A stretch of DNA of 64,000 nucleotides, from positions 1-64,000 of the forward strand of contig CAKQXY010000009.1 of NCBI GenBank assembly GCA_934292725.1. The letters are read 5' to 3'. Below the pieces are notes generated by a model. It did no database searches. It was not told the DNA's origin and saw only the letters and a program-made list of their open reading frames with translations. The stretch's first letter is position 1. Every line of letters starts with the position of its first letter. Of this stretch, positions 17,201 to 26,665 are shown one piece after another. A program made the position numbers and the translations under genes. This DNA comes from an uncultured Lachnospiraceae bacterium (GTDB lineage Bacteria > Bacillota > Clostridia > Lachnospirales > Lachnospiraceae).

Positions 17201-18490
17201 ATGAAATTTAGAAAAGCATCAAGTTTATTTTTAGCAGGCGCTATGTGTTTATCAACTTTTGGCGGTGCAATGAGTGTATTCGCTGATGAAGAGACAAGCT
17301 CAGAGGCAGCAGAGGCAGAAACCGTAGATTATTCCGCAGAGGATCCGATTACAGCAACTATCACTGTATGGGGACCAGCAGAGGATCAGGCAGAAGAGTA
17401 CGGCGAGTGGCTGCAGAAGCGCTGCGAAGCATTCAATGAGCTTCATGTAAACTGGGATCTTACATTTGAGTATGGTACCTGCTCAGAGGGAGATGCAGGA
17501 AAGACTATTTCTCAGGATCCATCTGGTTCTGCAGATGTTTACATGTTTGCAAATGACCAGCTTCAGATGCTGATCGATGCAGGTGCAATCGCAGAGCTTG
17601 GCGGAAAGACTGTTGATTATATTAAGGATACAAACTCCGAGGCAATCGTAGATTCTGTAACAGTAGATGATTGTGTATATGGTGTTCCGTTTACAACTAA
17701 TACCTGGTATATGTTCTACGATAAGAGCGTATATGATGAGGAGGATGTTAAGAGCCTTGATACCATGCTGGAAAAGGGTAAGGTTTCCTTCCCGTTAACA
17801 AACTCCTGGTATATTGCTTCTTTCTATGTAGGAAACGGCTGTACACTGTTTGGTGAGGATGGTACCGATGAGGAAGCTGGCATTGATTTCGCTGGTGAGA
17901 AGGGTGCAGCAGTTACCAAGTATCTTGTAAATCTTGTAGGAAATAAGAACTTTGTAAATGATGAGTCTGGTGTTGGCGTTTCTGGTATGTGCGATGGAAG
18001 CATCAATGCAATGTTTAGTGGTTCTTGGGATTACACCAAGCTGTCAGAAGCAATGGGTGATAACCTTGGAATCGTAAAGCTTCCAACATATAACTTAGAC
18101 GGTGAAGATATCCAGATGGAGTCCTTCGCAGGTTCTAAGGCAATCGGTGTAAACCCGAACTGTGAGTATCCGCAGGTAGCAGTAGCACTTGCACTGTTCC
18201 TTGGAAATGAGGAGTCACAGCAGCTGCACTATGATGCAAGAAGCATCGTTCCGTGCAACACTGCTCTGTTAGAGGAAGAGAACATTCAGAAGGATGAGCT
18301 TGTAATCGCTCAGAATGAGACATTTGATGAGACTTCTATTCTGCAGCCATTCGTAAGTGCTATGAATAACTACTGGACACCGGCAGAGAACTTCGGTAAG
18401 TCTATCGTAAACGGTGAGGTTACATTAGATAATGCAGAAGAGATGACTGATAAGTTAAGTGATTCAATGAATCAGAGCATCGTTGAATAA
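17201..18490 (+). CDS. MalE/MdxE-like sugar-binding protein
   Basis: A 429-residue extracytoplasmic binding protein for the MalF- and MalG-like permeases downstream. A signal peptide (KFRKASSLFLAGAMCLSTF) ends near SVFA-DEE, a type I cleavage site; the only nearby Cys is in GAMC, not a good lipobox. The mature part begins with an acidic linker, then the ITVWGPAEDQAEEYGEWL start of family 1 binding proteins. Malto-oligosaccharides are the inferred ligand because the permeases resemble MdxF/MdxG and a phosphorylase lies upstream. GGGAGG precedes the ATG. If it is not lipidated, how it stays at the cell is unclear. Confidence 0.9.
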   Translation: MKFRKASSLFLAGAMCLSTFGGAMSVFADEETSSEAAEAETVDYSAEDPITATITVWGPAEDQAEEYGEWLQKRCEAFNELHVNWDLTFEYGTCSEGDAGKTISQDPSGSADVYMFANDQLQMLIDAGAIAELGGKTVDYIKDTNSEAIVDSVTVDDCVYGVPFTTNTWYMFYDKSVYDEEDVKSLDTMLEKGKVSFPLTNSWYIASFYVGNGCTLFGEDGTDEEAGIDFAGEKGAAVTKYLVNLVGNKNFVNDESGVGVSGMCDGSINAMFSGSWDYTKLSEAMGDNLGIVKLPTYNLDGEDIQMESFAGSKAIGVNPNCEYPQVAVALALFLGNEESQQLHYDARSIVPCNTALLEEENIQKDELVIAQNETFDETSILQPFVSAMNNYWTPAENFGKSIVNGEVTLDNAEEMTDKLSDSMNQSIVE

Positions 18491-18519
18491 TTAAAAAATA
18501 AAATGAAATAAAATAAAGA

Positions 18520-18549
18520 GCTCCGGGTTCCGCCTTGCGGGCCTGGGGC
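18520..18549 (+). terminator. Intercistronic GC-rich hairpin
   Basis: GCTCCGGGTTCCGC (from 18520) pairs with GCGGGCCTGGGGC (to 18549) across a CTT loop, with several G-U pairs and one bulge. The following ATTTATTTTC is only a partial U-tract. It probably gives partial termination or protects the upstream message, so that binding protein is made in excess over permease. Confidence 0.7.
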
Positions 18550-18599
18550 ATTTATTTTCAAATTCACGTAACTATTAAGATTGAACGGGAGGTTTTTTT

Positions 18600-19973
18600 A
18601 TGTCCGAAAAGAAAAAAAGGGGCAAAGAGTTTGATAATCCGTACTCTGTTGCAAAAGCAGTTACAAAGGGAAATGCATTGACAAAGCTTTCCATGGTTGT
18701 ACTCGGACTCGGAAACATTGCACATCATCAGATAATAAAGGGTCTTGGCATGCTTGCCATTGAAATTGCTTTTATCGCATTTATGGTGCTTGAAGGTGCA
18801 GGCTATATTGTAGATCTTGTTCACCTTGGAGGACAGGAGCAGCAGAAGGTATGGAGTGAGGCAAAGCAGATTTATGAGTATACAAAGGGTGATAATTCAC
18901 TTCTTATGCTTTTGTTTGGTGTGGCTACATGCTTTTTAATTGTTGCATTTATTATTTTCTGGCGTGGAAGCGTAAAGAGTGCATATAAAATGCAGTGTCT
19001 GGCAGAGGCTGGCAAAAAGATTCCTACTTTTAAGGAAGATATCAAGAGTCTTTTTGATAAGGATCTGCATCGTACACTTCTTACACTGCCAATTCTTGGT
19101 ATACTAATTTTCACAGTTCTTCCGCTTGTATTTATGATCTGTATGGCATTTACAAATTATAGTAAAGTAGATGCTCATACAACAATTTTTGATTGGGTAG
19201 GACTGGCAAACTTTGCGAAGGTATTAAATATTGGTGATTCCATTGGAAGCACATTCTGGTCAGTACTTGGCTGGACTCTTATCTGGGCTGTAGCAGCAAC
19301 CTTTAGTAACTATATCTTAGGTATGATTCTTGCAATTGTCATCAACCGTAAGGGTACAAGATGTAAAGCATTCTGGCGTTTTTGCTTTGTTCTTTCAGCA
19401 GCAGTTCCGCAGTTTGTTTCGCTGCTGTTAATGAGAACTATCTTTAGTCAGAATGGTATTGTAAATACATTATTATTAAATGCAGGCATCATTGAAAAGG
19501 CTATTCCGTTCTGGTCAAATACAATGCTGGCGCGAGTGATGGTAGTTGTAATCAATATCTGGGTTGGTATTCCATTTACCATGCTTCAGGTAACTGGTGT
19601 TCTCCAGAATATTCCAGCAGATTTGTATGAGGCGGCAACAGTGGACGGTGCAGGTCCAGTGAGAACATTTTTCTCAATCACATTGCCGTATATGCTGTTT
19701 GTAACAGGTCCGTATCTTATTACAACCTTTACTGGAAATGTAAATAACTTTAACGTAATTTATCTGTTGACAGGCGGAAATCCTACACCTGTAGGATCAA
19801 CAGCAGGAAGGACGGATCTTCTTGTTACCTGGCTGTATAAGCTGACAGTTGATAACCAGTATTATAATCTTGGTGCAGTCATCGGTATTTTGACCTTCGT
19901 GGTTCTGGCCGTTGTATCACTGATCACGTATCGGAATACAGGTTCCTATAAGAATGAGGAGGGCTTCCAATGA
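18600..19973 (+). CDS. MalF/MdxF-like sugar ABC importer permease
   Basis: A 457-residue membrane protein. An N-terminal cytoplasmic and two-helix region (about 1-155) precedes the core of six helices. The EAA loop reads LYEAATVDGAGPVRTFFSITLPY, and the C-terminal stretch contains GRTDLLVTWLYKLT and QYYNLGA, features of maltose/maltodextrin permeases. GGGAGG precedes the ATG. It overlaps the next permease gene by 4 bp (ATGA). No ATPase gene is present in the locus, so an MsmX-type shared ATPase encoded elsewhere is inferred. Confidence 0.93.
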   Translation: MSEKKKRGKEFDNPYSVAKAVTKGNALTKLSMVVLGLGNIAHHQIIKGLGMLAIEIAFIAFMVLEGAGYIVDLVHLGGQEQQKVWSEAKQIYEYTKGDNSLLMLLFGVATCFLIVAFIIFWRGSVKSAYKMQCLAEAGKKIPTFKEDIKSLFDKDLHRTLLTLPILGILIFTVLPLVFMICMAFTNYSKVDAHTTIFDWVGLANFAKVLNIGDSIGSTFWSVLGWTLIWAVAATFSNYILGMILAIVINRKGTRCKAFWRFCFVLSAAVPQFVSLLLMRTIFSQNGIVNTLLLNAGIIEKAIPFWSNTMLARVMVVVINIWVGIPFTMLQVTGVLQNIPADLYEAATVDGAGPVRTFFSITLPYMLFVTGPYLITTFTGNVNNFNVIYLLTGGNPTPVGSTAGRTDLLVTWLYKLTVDNQYYNLGAVIGILTFVVLAVVSLITYRNTGSYKNEEGFQ

Positions 19974-20845
19974 TGAAAAAGCAAAATACTGCTTCGGCAA
20001 AAAGCAAAAGATTTATTACAAATACAATAGTTCATGTGATTCTTGCTGTTTTGGCAGTTATTTGGGTCATTCCGATTGCGTGGATTATTATGATCAGCTT
20101 TAGAGGAGAGAGTGGACAATATATTTCCACACTCATTCCGAAGACATTTACACTGAACAACTATAAGAAACTGTTTACAGATACGCAGATTTTAAATTTC
20201 CCGCAGATGTTTATGAATACATTTATCATCTCAATTTTCTCCTGCGTGATCTCTACCTTCTTTGTTTTGTCAGTATCATACTGTATGTCACGTATGCGTT
20301 TTAAGATGAGAAAACCGATGATGAACATTGCACTTGTTCTTGGTATGTTCCCAGGCTTTATGTCAATGATCGCTGTTTACTATATTTTAAAGTCAGTTGG
20401 TCTGTCAGAGGGTTCGATGATTCGTGTGGCATTAGTACTGGTATATTCTGGTGGTGCAGGTTTAGGATTTTATATTGCAAAAGGCTTTTTTGACACTATT
20501 CCAAAGTCTATTGATGAGGCTGCCTATCTGGACGGTGCGACAAGATTTCAGGTGTTTACAAAAATAACTATTCCGCTTAGCAAGCCTATTATTGTTTATA
20601 CAATCCTGCAGGCATTTATGGCACCATGGCTTGATTTTATCTTTGCAAAGGTTATCTGCCGTGCAAATGCGAAGTATTACACTGTATCAATTGGCCTTTG
20701 GAACATGCTTGAAAAGGAATATGTCAACAGTTGGTTTAACTGCTTCGCAGCAGGTGCCGTGCTGATTTCTATTCCGATTGTCATCTTGTTCATGTCCATG
20801 CAAAAATGCTACCAGGAAGGTGTATCAGGAGCTGTTAAGGGATAA
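19970..20845 (+). CDS. MalG/MdxG-like sugar ABC importer permease
   Basis: A 291-residue, six-helix partner of the preceding permease. The EAA loop DEAAYLDGATRFQVFTKITIPL and the C-terminal end QEGVSGAVKG are characteristic of MalG-type permeases. It starts at ATGATG overlapping the upstream stop, so translation is coupled. A second binding-protein gene follows after 15 bp. Confidence 0.93.
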   Translation: MMKKQNTASAKSKRFITNTIVHVILAVLAVIWVIPIAWIIMISFRGESGQYISTLIPKTFTLNNYKKLFTDTQILNFPQMFMNTFIISIFSCVISTFFVLSVSYCMSRMRFKMRKPMMNIALVLGMFPGFMSMIAVYYILKSVGLSEGSMIRVALVLVYSGGAGLGFYIAKGFFDTIPKSIDEAAYLDGATRFQVFTKITIPLSKPIIVYTILQAFMAPWLDFIFAKVICRANAKYYTVSIGLWNMLEKEYVNSWFNCFAAGAVLISIPIVILFMSMQKCYQEGVSGAVKG

Positions 20846-20860
20846 AAGCGGAGAATGTCT

Positions 20861-22522
20861 ATGGAAAAGAAAATCCGAAAAAGTGTGTTGGCAGTGATGT
20901 TTGCGTCGGTGCTGTCTGTTTGTCAGACAGTGCCGGCAAACGAATTAACAAAAAAAGAGCAGTGGGAGTATGCCAGCACATCACCTGATGGCAAATATCC
21001 AGAGCTTGTCACATACACGCTTGGAAAAATGACTGGAGCAAATAATTCCAATCTTCCTAAAGGTGAGACTTACGAGAACAATGCTTATACACGTTATCTG
21101 CGCGAGTACTTTAACATTCAAAATAAGAATGTATTTGAGGAAAAGGATGATCAGTATAATGTCAGTGTGTCCGTGGCTATGTCTTCTGGTAATCTTCCAG
21201 ATTTAATGCTCGTAGAAAGTCTTGAAGATTTGCGCCAGCTTATAGCGCTTGATTTGATTGAGGATTTGACAAAAAGCTATGAAAATTGTTTAACAGACCG
21301 AATCAAAGATATTTATGCAAGCTATGGAGAGGGCATAATAGATGGTGTTACCTTTGATGGAAAAATCATGGCAATTCCAGAGACAAATATTGATGATGGA
21401 CCAAACCTTTTATGGCTAAGGCGCGACTGGATGGATAAGCTGGGCCTTGAAAGTCCTAAGACAATAGAGGATGCAGAGGAAATCGTTCAGGCATTTATAG
21501 AGAAGGATCCTGGTGAAAATGGAGAAGGCAAGACAGTTGGTTTTGTCTGTGATCCTGAGTTATCAGGTGAGTGCGGCTACAGCAGCGAATACTTGATGGA
21601 TATTGTGTTTGCAGCAAACGATGCGTATCCGAAACAATGGATTGAGGATGAAAATGGAGATGTCTCTTACGGATCAATTTTGCCGCAGGCAAAAGATGCA
21701 CTGGCTAAGCTTAGAAGCATGTATGAGCGCAATATATTAGATCAGAATTTTTTGCTTCGCACTTCTGTAAACAATATTGAACTCATAACGAATGGACTTT
21801 GCGGATCATTTTTTGGACCTTGGTGGGCAGCGAATAATCCAATTATGGAAGCTATTACAGCTAATCCTGATGCTGTCTGGGAGCCATTTCTTATTCAGAC
21901 AGATGCTGATGGAAGCACAAGCTATTATTCACAAAATCCAACTTACAAGTATGTTGTAGTTCGAAAGGGCTATGAGCATCCTGAGATCGCCTGCAAAATT
22001 ATAAATGGATTGTTTGATTATGTGCGCTATGATGGAACGTATGACAGTGAGTTTGAAGAATATTATCAGAACAATGTAGATCCAACAGCCAGACCACTTG
22101 CAATCAATGTTGATTACAGCTATGCGCTGACAAAATGTTATCGCGAATTAACAGATGTGCTTTCAGGAAAAAAAGAGCCAGAAGATCTTGACTTATTAGA
22201 GTACTCATATTATAGATCCTGTAAAGCCTATCTGGATAACACAGATAGTGCTACGCCAGAGGAGTGGGCGGCATACACATCCCGAATCACAGCCTGCTCT
22301 TTGCTGGCAAATACAAAAACAAATAAGGTTGAATCACTTTATTTTGATGAGACAGAAACTATGGGCACGCAGTGGTGGAAGCTGCGCCAAATGGAAAAGG
22401 AATATTACCTTCAGATCGTCACAGGAGAGCGCGACATTGATGCATTTGATGAATTTGTCACCAAATGGTATGAAAATGGAGGCGAGACTATCACGCAGGA
22501 AGTCAGGGAGGCTATACATTAA
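20861..22522 (+). CDS. Second, larger extracellular solute-binding protein
   Basis: A 553-residue exported protein of the LplA/YtcQ-like size class. The signal peptide (KKIRKSVLAVMFASVLSVCQ) ends near VPA-NEL; LSVC is a poor lipobox. The mature sequence has the family start TYTLGKMTGANNSN and the SSGNLPDLMLVES segment, and ends with WYENGGETITQEVREA. The ATG at 20861 is preferred because GGAG is 7 nt upstream, whereas the ATG at 20855 is 1 nt from it. Finding this class behind a MalEFG-type set that already has a binding protein is unusual; it could be an alternative binding protein or a sensory partner of the YesM-like kinase. Confidence 0.88.
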   Translation: MEKKIRKSVLAVMFASVLSVCQTVPANELTKKEQWEYASTSPDGKYPELVTYTLGKMTGANNSNLPKGETYENNAYTRYLREYFNIQNKNVFEEKDDQYNVSVSVAMSSGNLPDLMLVESLEDLRQLIALDLIEDLTKSYENCLTDRIKDIYASYGEGIIDGVTFDGKIMAIPETNIDDGPNLLWLRRDWMDKLGLESPKTIEDAEEIVQAFIEKDPGENGEGKTVGFVCDPELSGECGYSSEYLMDIVFAANDAYPKQWIEDENGDVSYGSILPQAKDALAKLRSMYERNILDQNFLLRTSVNNIELITNGLCGSFFGPWWAANNPIMEAITANPDAVWEPFLIQTDADGSTSYYSQNPTYKYVVVRKGYEHPEIACKIINGLFDYVRYDGTYDSEFEEYYQNNVDPTARPLAINVDYSYALTKCYRELTDVLSGKKEPEDLDLLEYSYYRSCKAYLDNTDSATPEEWAAYTSRITACSLLANTKTNKVESLYFDETETMGTQWWKLRQMEKEYYLQIVTGERDIDAFDEFVTKWYENGGETITQEVREAIH

Positions 22523-22529
22523 CCGATAA

Positions 22530-22562
22530 CCCGCAAGGCAAACTTTGCTTTGCGGGCTTTTA
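22530..22562 (+). terminator. Terminator of the maltodextrin importer operon
   Basis: CCCGCAAGGCAAA (22530-22542) pairs with TTTGCTTTGCGGG (22544-22556) and is followed by CTTTTATTTT. Confidence 0.88.
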
Positions 22563-22580
22563 TTTTGCGTACGAGTACGG

Positions 22581-22586
22581 TATAAT
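22581..22586 (+). promoter_or_regulatory. -10 box candidate of the Nudix gene
   Basis: TATAAT lies 87 nt before the Nudix start and directly after the importer terminator. No good -35 element is seen at standard spacing. Confidence 0.4.
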
Positions 22587-22672
22587 AATAAAAGCTGGTT
22601 TCTAGCGGAATCGAGTTGAAAATATGGCATAGTGTAAAAAATTGTTCAATGCCAGTAAGGAGAGGTACAGCT

Positions 22673-23290
22673 ATGGTAGATCGCGTAAAAGGAGTAGAGA
22701 AGGTAACTGATAATCCATTTTTAAATCTCTATAATTTCGATGTTGAAAAAAGAAATGGAAAAACAGGCAAATATTATGTGGCATCCAGAAAGAAGGATCC
22801 AAAGCAGCTTAAAGCAGCAACTCATAAAAATACATCTGATGGTGTAATTATTTACAGCGTATATGGAGAAAAAAAGGATAAGATCGTGCTTGTAAAGCAG
22901 TTTCGTTATCCAATCAATGCTTATGTGTATGAGTTTCCGGCAGGACTTGTAGAGCCAGGTGAGGAGATGGCACAGGCAGGCATACGTGAAATTTACGAAG
23001 AGACAGGGCTTGTTTTCGAGCCAAAGGTTACAGAAGGTGCATACACAAGACCATTTTTTACGACAGTCGGTATGACAGACGAAAGCTGCGGAACAATCTA
23101 CGGCTATTGTAGTGGAACACCAACAAACGAGCACGAGGAAGAATCAGAGGATATCGAGATTGTATTGGCAGATCGTGAAGAATGTAAGCGCATTTTAAAT
23201 GAAGAGAATGTAGCAATCATGTGTGCATACATGCTGATGCACTTTATTCATACCAAAGGAGATCCGTTAGCATTTTTGGATGAGCAGTAA
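22673..23290 (+). CDS. Nudix hydrolase, ADP-ribose pyrophosphatase type
   Basis: A 205-residue cytoplasmic hydrolase of nucleoside diphosphate derivatives. The Nudix box is complete: GLVEPGEEMAQAGIREIYEE followed by TGL, with the GX5EX7REX2EEXG pattern. The downstream ED-rich segment EHEEESEDIEIVL is common in ADP-ribose pyrophosphatases. The ATG at 22673 follows AAGGAGAGG; an upstream frame from 22616 has no such site. It is a single gene with its own -10 box and no functional link to its neighbours. Confidence 0.9.
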   Translation: MVDRVKGVEKVTDNPFLNLYNFDVEKRNGKTGKYYVASRKKDPKQLKAATHKNTSDGVIIYSVYGEKKDKIVLVKQFRYPINAYVYEFPAGLVEPGEEMAQAGIREIYEETGLVFEPKVTEGAYTRPFFTTVGMTDESCGTIYGYCSGTPTNEHEEESEDIEIVLADREECKRILNEENVAIMCAYMLMHFIHTKGDPLAFLDEQ

Positions 23291-23305
23291 GAAAGTGTAA
23301 TTGCC

Positions 23306-23334
23306 TTGATGTTTTTTACGAACCGTGGTATGAT
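23306..23334 (+). promoter_or_regulatory. Promoter of the patatin-aminotransferase-DUF4317-permease group
   Basis: TTGATG (23306-23311) and TATGAT (23329-23334) are 17 nt apart, 66 nt before the patatin start. Confidence 0.65.
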
Positions 23335-23399
23335 AGCCTTGTTTCGTAAAAATATAAAAATGTTCTTTTAATGTGCAAGGTTGGAAAGAGAGGCAAATC

Positions 23400-24257
23400 A
23401 TGAAAGAAGTAAAAACAGGACTTGTTCTTGAGGGCGGTGCCATGAGAGGAATGTATACAGCAGGCGTTCTGGATGTTTTGATGGAAGAAAAAATCCAGGT
23501 GGACGGCGTGATTGGCGTTTCGGCAGGAGCTGTATTTGGCTGTAACTATAAGTCTGGCCAGATAGGAAGAACTTTGCGTTATAACATGAAGTTTTGTGGT
23601 GATAAGCGTTATGGTACACTTCATTCACTTTTAAAAACAGGTGATATTTATGATGTTGATTTATGCTATCATCAGATACCAGAGATTCTTGATCCATTTG
23701 ACAATGAGGCATTTGTCAAAAATCCAGCAGAATTTTTTGTGGTTTGCACTGATGTGGAAACAGGAAAGGCTGTTTATCACAAATGTACAGATTGCGGTAA
23801 AGAGGATCTTAAGTGGATGCAGGCATCTGCATCAATGCCGCTTGTATCAAAAGTGGTAGAAATAGATGGATATAAGCTGCTTGACGGCGGCGTTGCCGAT
23901 TCTATTCCGATCATGTGGTTTCGCAGACAGGGATACAAAAAAAATCTTGTTATTTTAACAAGACCTGAAGGATACCAAAAGAAAAAAATGAAATTTCAGG
24001 GTGCCATAAATAAAATCCTTCATCGTTATCCGAATCTGGCGAAGGCGATGGCACACCGTTATGTGATATACAACAAAACACTAAAGAAGATTGATGAATT
24101 AAAGGAAAAAGGTGAAGTCATGGTGCTTCGCCCAAGTCGTCTGATCGAAGTGTCAAGACTTGAAAAGGATCCAGAAAAGTTAAAAGCATTGTATCAGCTT
24201 GGCCGAGAGGATGCAATGAAAAATTTGGATCAGATTCATGCATTTTTAAATAAATGA
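23400..24257 (+). CDS. Patatin-like phospholipase/acylhydrolase
   Basis: A 285-residue cytoplasmic or membrane-associated serine acylhydrolase of the RssA/YjjU-like group. It has the oxyanion loop EGGAMRG, the nucleophile Ser41 in GVSAG and the partner Asp162 in LLDGG, so the Ser-Asp dyad is intact. The ATG at 23400 follows AGAGAGG by 6 nt; a GTG at 23373 without a site would add nine residues. The aminotransferase gene follows after 30 bp, probably in the same transcript. Physiological substrate is not known for this group. Confidence 0.9.
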   Translation: MKEVKTGLVLEGGAMRGMYTAGVLDVLMEEKIQVDGVIGVSAGAVFGCNYKSGQIGRTLRYNMKFCGDKRYGTLHSLLKTGDIYDVDLCYHQIPEILDPFDNEAFVKNPAEFFVVCTDVETGKAVYHKCTDCGKEDLKWMQASASMPLVSKVVEIDGYKLLDGGVADSIPIMWFRRQGYKKNLVILTRPEGYQKKKMKFQGAINKILHRYPNLAKAMAHRYVIYNKTLKKIDELKEKGEVMVLRPSRLIEVSRLEKDPEKLKALYQLGREDAMKNLDQIHAFLNK

Positions 24258-24287
24258 GCCGCATAGGCGGCAGAATGGGAGGGCAGT

Positions 24288-25481
24288 ATGGTAACACAAA
24301 AATATAAAGACATGCTTCAGAAAAAATCAGTGATCCGTACATTATCCGAATTTGCAACAAAAAGAGGACAGGAGATTGGATACGAGAACGTATTTGATTA
24401 CAGTTTGGGAAATCCGTCCGTTCCTGTTGTGCAGGATTATACAGACAATACTATTCGCCTGCTTCAGACAAAGACATCGAGCAAGCTTCACGGCTACAGC
24501 CCGAGTGTCGGACTGCCTTCATTTAAAGAAAAGGTGGCTGCATCGCTTAACAAGCGTTTTGATATGAACTATACAGCAAATCATATTTTTCCAACCTCAG
24601 GAGCTGCGGGAGCCTTAGCTCATGCACTTCGTGCAGTAACATCTCCGGGAGATGACGTGCTTACATTTGCACCATATTTTCCAGAGTACAACTGCTATGT
24701 AGGCATGACAGGCGCGAACCTGAGGGTGGTACCAGCAAACACAGCTGATTTTCAGGTGGATTTTGAACAGTTTGAAAAAATGCTGACGCCAAATGTGTCA
24801 GCTGTTTTGATCAACACACCGAACAATCCATCTGGTGCTGTATATTCAGCAGAAACGCTAAAAAAGTTGGCGCAGCTAATGGAAGACAAGCAAAAAGAGT
24901 ATGGACATGATATTTTTATAATCTCCGATGAGCCATACAGAGAAATCGTATTTGATGGGCAGAAAGTACCATATGTATCAAAGTTTTATGACAATACGCT
25001 TTCATGCTATTCGTTTTCCAAGTCACTTTCTCTTCCAGGTGAGCGTATAGGTTATGTTGCTGTTAATCCAACATGTACCGATGCTGATTTGTTGGTGCCA
25101 ATGATGTCCCAAATCTCAAGAGGAATCGGACACAATTGTCCATCATCACTTATTATGATGGGTGTGGAGGATGTGTTAGATGAGACGTCTGATATGACTG
25201 TCTATGAGACTAACATGAATCTTCTGTATGATAAACTCATTGAGTTAGGATTTTCCTGTGTGCGTCCGTCAGGAACATTTTATATTTTCCCAAAGGCGCT
25301 TGAGGAGGATGCAGTGGCATTCTGCAACAAGGCATTAAAGTATGACCTGGTGTTAGTTCCAAGTGATTCCTTTGGATGCCCGGGATATTTCCGTATGGCA
25401 TACTGCATCGATACAGAGAAGGTTGTGCGCTCACTCGATGCATTGGAGCGCTTTGTAAAGACAGAGTATCCAGACAGATAA
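24288..25481 (+). CDS. Pyridoxal-phosphate aminotransferase, class I/II
   Basis: A 397-residue fold-type I enzyme. Visible features are TSGAAGALAH near the cofactor, NTPNNPSG, SDEPYREIVF, the Schiff-base Lys in CYSFSKSLSLPGERIGY, and the C-terminal Arg in YFRMAYCID. It resembles aspartate-type aminotransferases of Clostridia. The amino donor cannot be set from sequence. GGGAGGG precedes the ATG. It lies between the lipase and DUF4317 genes with short gaps and probably belongs to one transcript. Confidence 0.9.
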   Translation: MVTQKYKDMLQKKSVIRTLSEFATKRGQEIGYENVFDYSLGNPSVPVVQDYTDNTIRLLQTKTSSKLHGYSPSVGLPSFKEKVAASLNKRFDMNYTANHIFPTSGAAGALAHALRAVTSPGDDVLTFAPYFPEYNCYVGMTGANLRVVPANTADFQVDFEQFEKMLTPNVSAVLINTPNNPSGAVYSAETLKKLAQLMEDKQKEYGHDIFIISDEPYREIVFDGQKVPYVSKFYDNTLSCYSFSKSLSLPGERIGYVAVNPTCTDADLLVPMMSQISRGIGHNCPSSLIMMGVEDVLDETSDMTVYETNMNLLYDKLIELGFSCVRPSGTFYIFPKALEEDAVAFCNKALKYDLVLVPSDSFGCPGYFRMAYCIDTEKVVRSLDALERFVKTEYPDR

Positions 25482-25522
25482 GTCAGGCAAACAAAAAAAG
25501 CAGAAAACAAGGAGTGTTTCGA

Positions 25523-26665
25523 ATGAACAAAAAAGAAGTATCCGAGATTAAAAGTCTTTTTAAGAGAGACGGCGGTGCAATCGACCGCATTTGCGGCTGC
25601 CTGATTGATGGTGAGCAGCAGATCCGTATGACATTTAGTGATATGTTTTTGTCGCTGTCACAGGAGGAAATCGACAAGTATTTTGAAATTTTCCGAAAGG
25701 CGCTTTCAGGAAGTCTGGGTAAAAATCTTCATTCACTCGATTACACGCTTGATCAGGAACTTTCGGGGGAAGGCCATAAGCGTTTGATACAGTTAAAAGC
25801 AACTGGATTAAAGGATGAAGCTGTTTTAGAGGAGTTTTACAAATCAGTAGCAGAGACATATCATTTTGGCGAAAGCTACTATGTAGTTATGATCCATTGT
25901 AATTATGATGTTCCGGGACGAGGAAGTGACAACTTAGATATGGATGATGCTTCAGAGGAGGTATATGAATTTATCCTTTGCTGTATTTGTCCTGTTAAGC
26001 TGTCAGAGGCTGGTCTGTGCTACAATACACAGACAAACCGCGTCGAGGAACGCATGCGTGATCAGTGGATAGAGGCTCCTGTAAATGCCTTTTTATTCCC
26101 TGCATTTGACGATCGCAGCAGCAATATTCACAGCCTTTTGTATTATACAAAAAAGACAGAGGAGCTTCACGAGGACTTTATCAATGATTGTATCGGTGGT
26201 CCGGCTCCTATGTCCTTTAAGACGCAGAAGGCTGTATTTCAGGAGATCATAGAGGAGACAGTCGGAGATGTTGTAAACTATGATACTGTTTGCCAGATTC
26301 AGGAGAATCTGACAGAGCTGATTGAAGAGCATAAGGAAGAGCCGCAGCCTTTCAAGCTTCAAAAATCAGATGTAAAAAAGCTTCTTCAAAATAGTGGAAT
26401 CAAAGAAGAAAAGCTTGAAAATTTCGAGCAAGTCTATGAGGAGACTGCAGGAGAGGATGCTTTCTTTCAGGCGGCAAACTTAGTTGAGGCAAAAAGTGTT
26501 GCCGTCAAGACACCGGATGTCACAATAAAGGTCAGTCCGCAGCGCATGGATCTGGTACAGATCCAATTAGTAGAGGGACGCCGCTGCATCGTAATTCCGA
26601 TGGAGGACGGCGTACAAATTAATGGAATGAATGTAACTATGGAGGGTACAAATGGAACAGATTGA
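25523..26665 (+). CDS. DUF4317 family protein
   Basis: A 380-residue soluble protein starting NKKEVSEIKSLFKRDGGAI and containing RICGC, which I recognise as the DUF4317 family of Clostridia; no function is established. It is acidic, has no signal peptide or membrane helix, and holds two cysteine spots (RICGC, CCICPVK). The ATG at 25523 follows AAGGAG; the open frame extends to 25376 inside the aminotransferase gene, but no site supports that. It overlaps the NCS2 permease start by 14 bp, so the two are translationally coupled. Confidence 0.88.
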   Translation: MNKKEVSEIKSLFKRDGGAIDRICGCLIDGEQQIRMTFSDMFLSLSQEEIDKYFEIFRKALSGSLGKNLHSLDYTLDQELSGEGHKRLIQLKATGLKDEAVLEEFYKSVAETYHFGESYYVVMIHCNYDVPGRGSDNLDMDDASEEVYEFILCCICPVKLSEAGLCYNTQTNRVEERMRDQWIEAPVNAFLFPAFDDRSSNIHSLLYYTKKTEELHEDFINDCIGGPAPMSFKTQKAVFQEIIEETVGDVVNYDTVCQIQENLTELIEEHKEEPQPFKLQKSDVKKLLQNSGIKEEKLENFEQVYEETAGEDAFFQAANLVEAKSVAVKTPDVTIKVSPQRMDLVQIQLVEGRRCIVIPMEDGVQINGMNVTMEGTNGTD

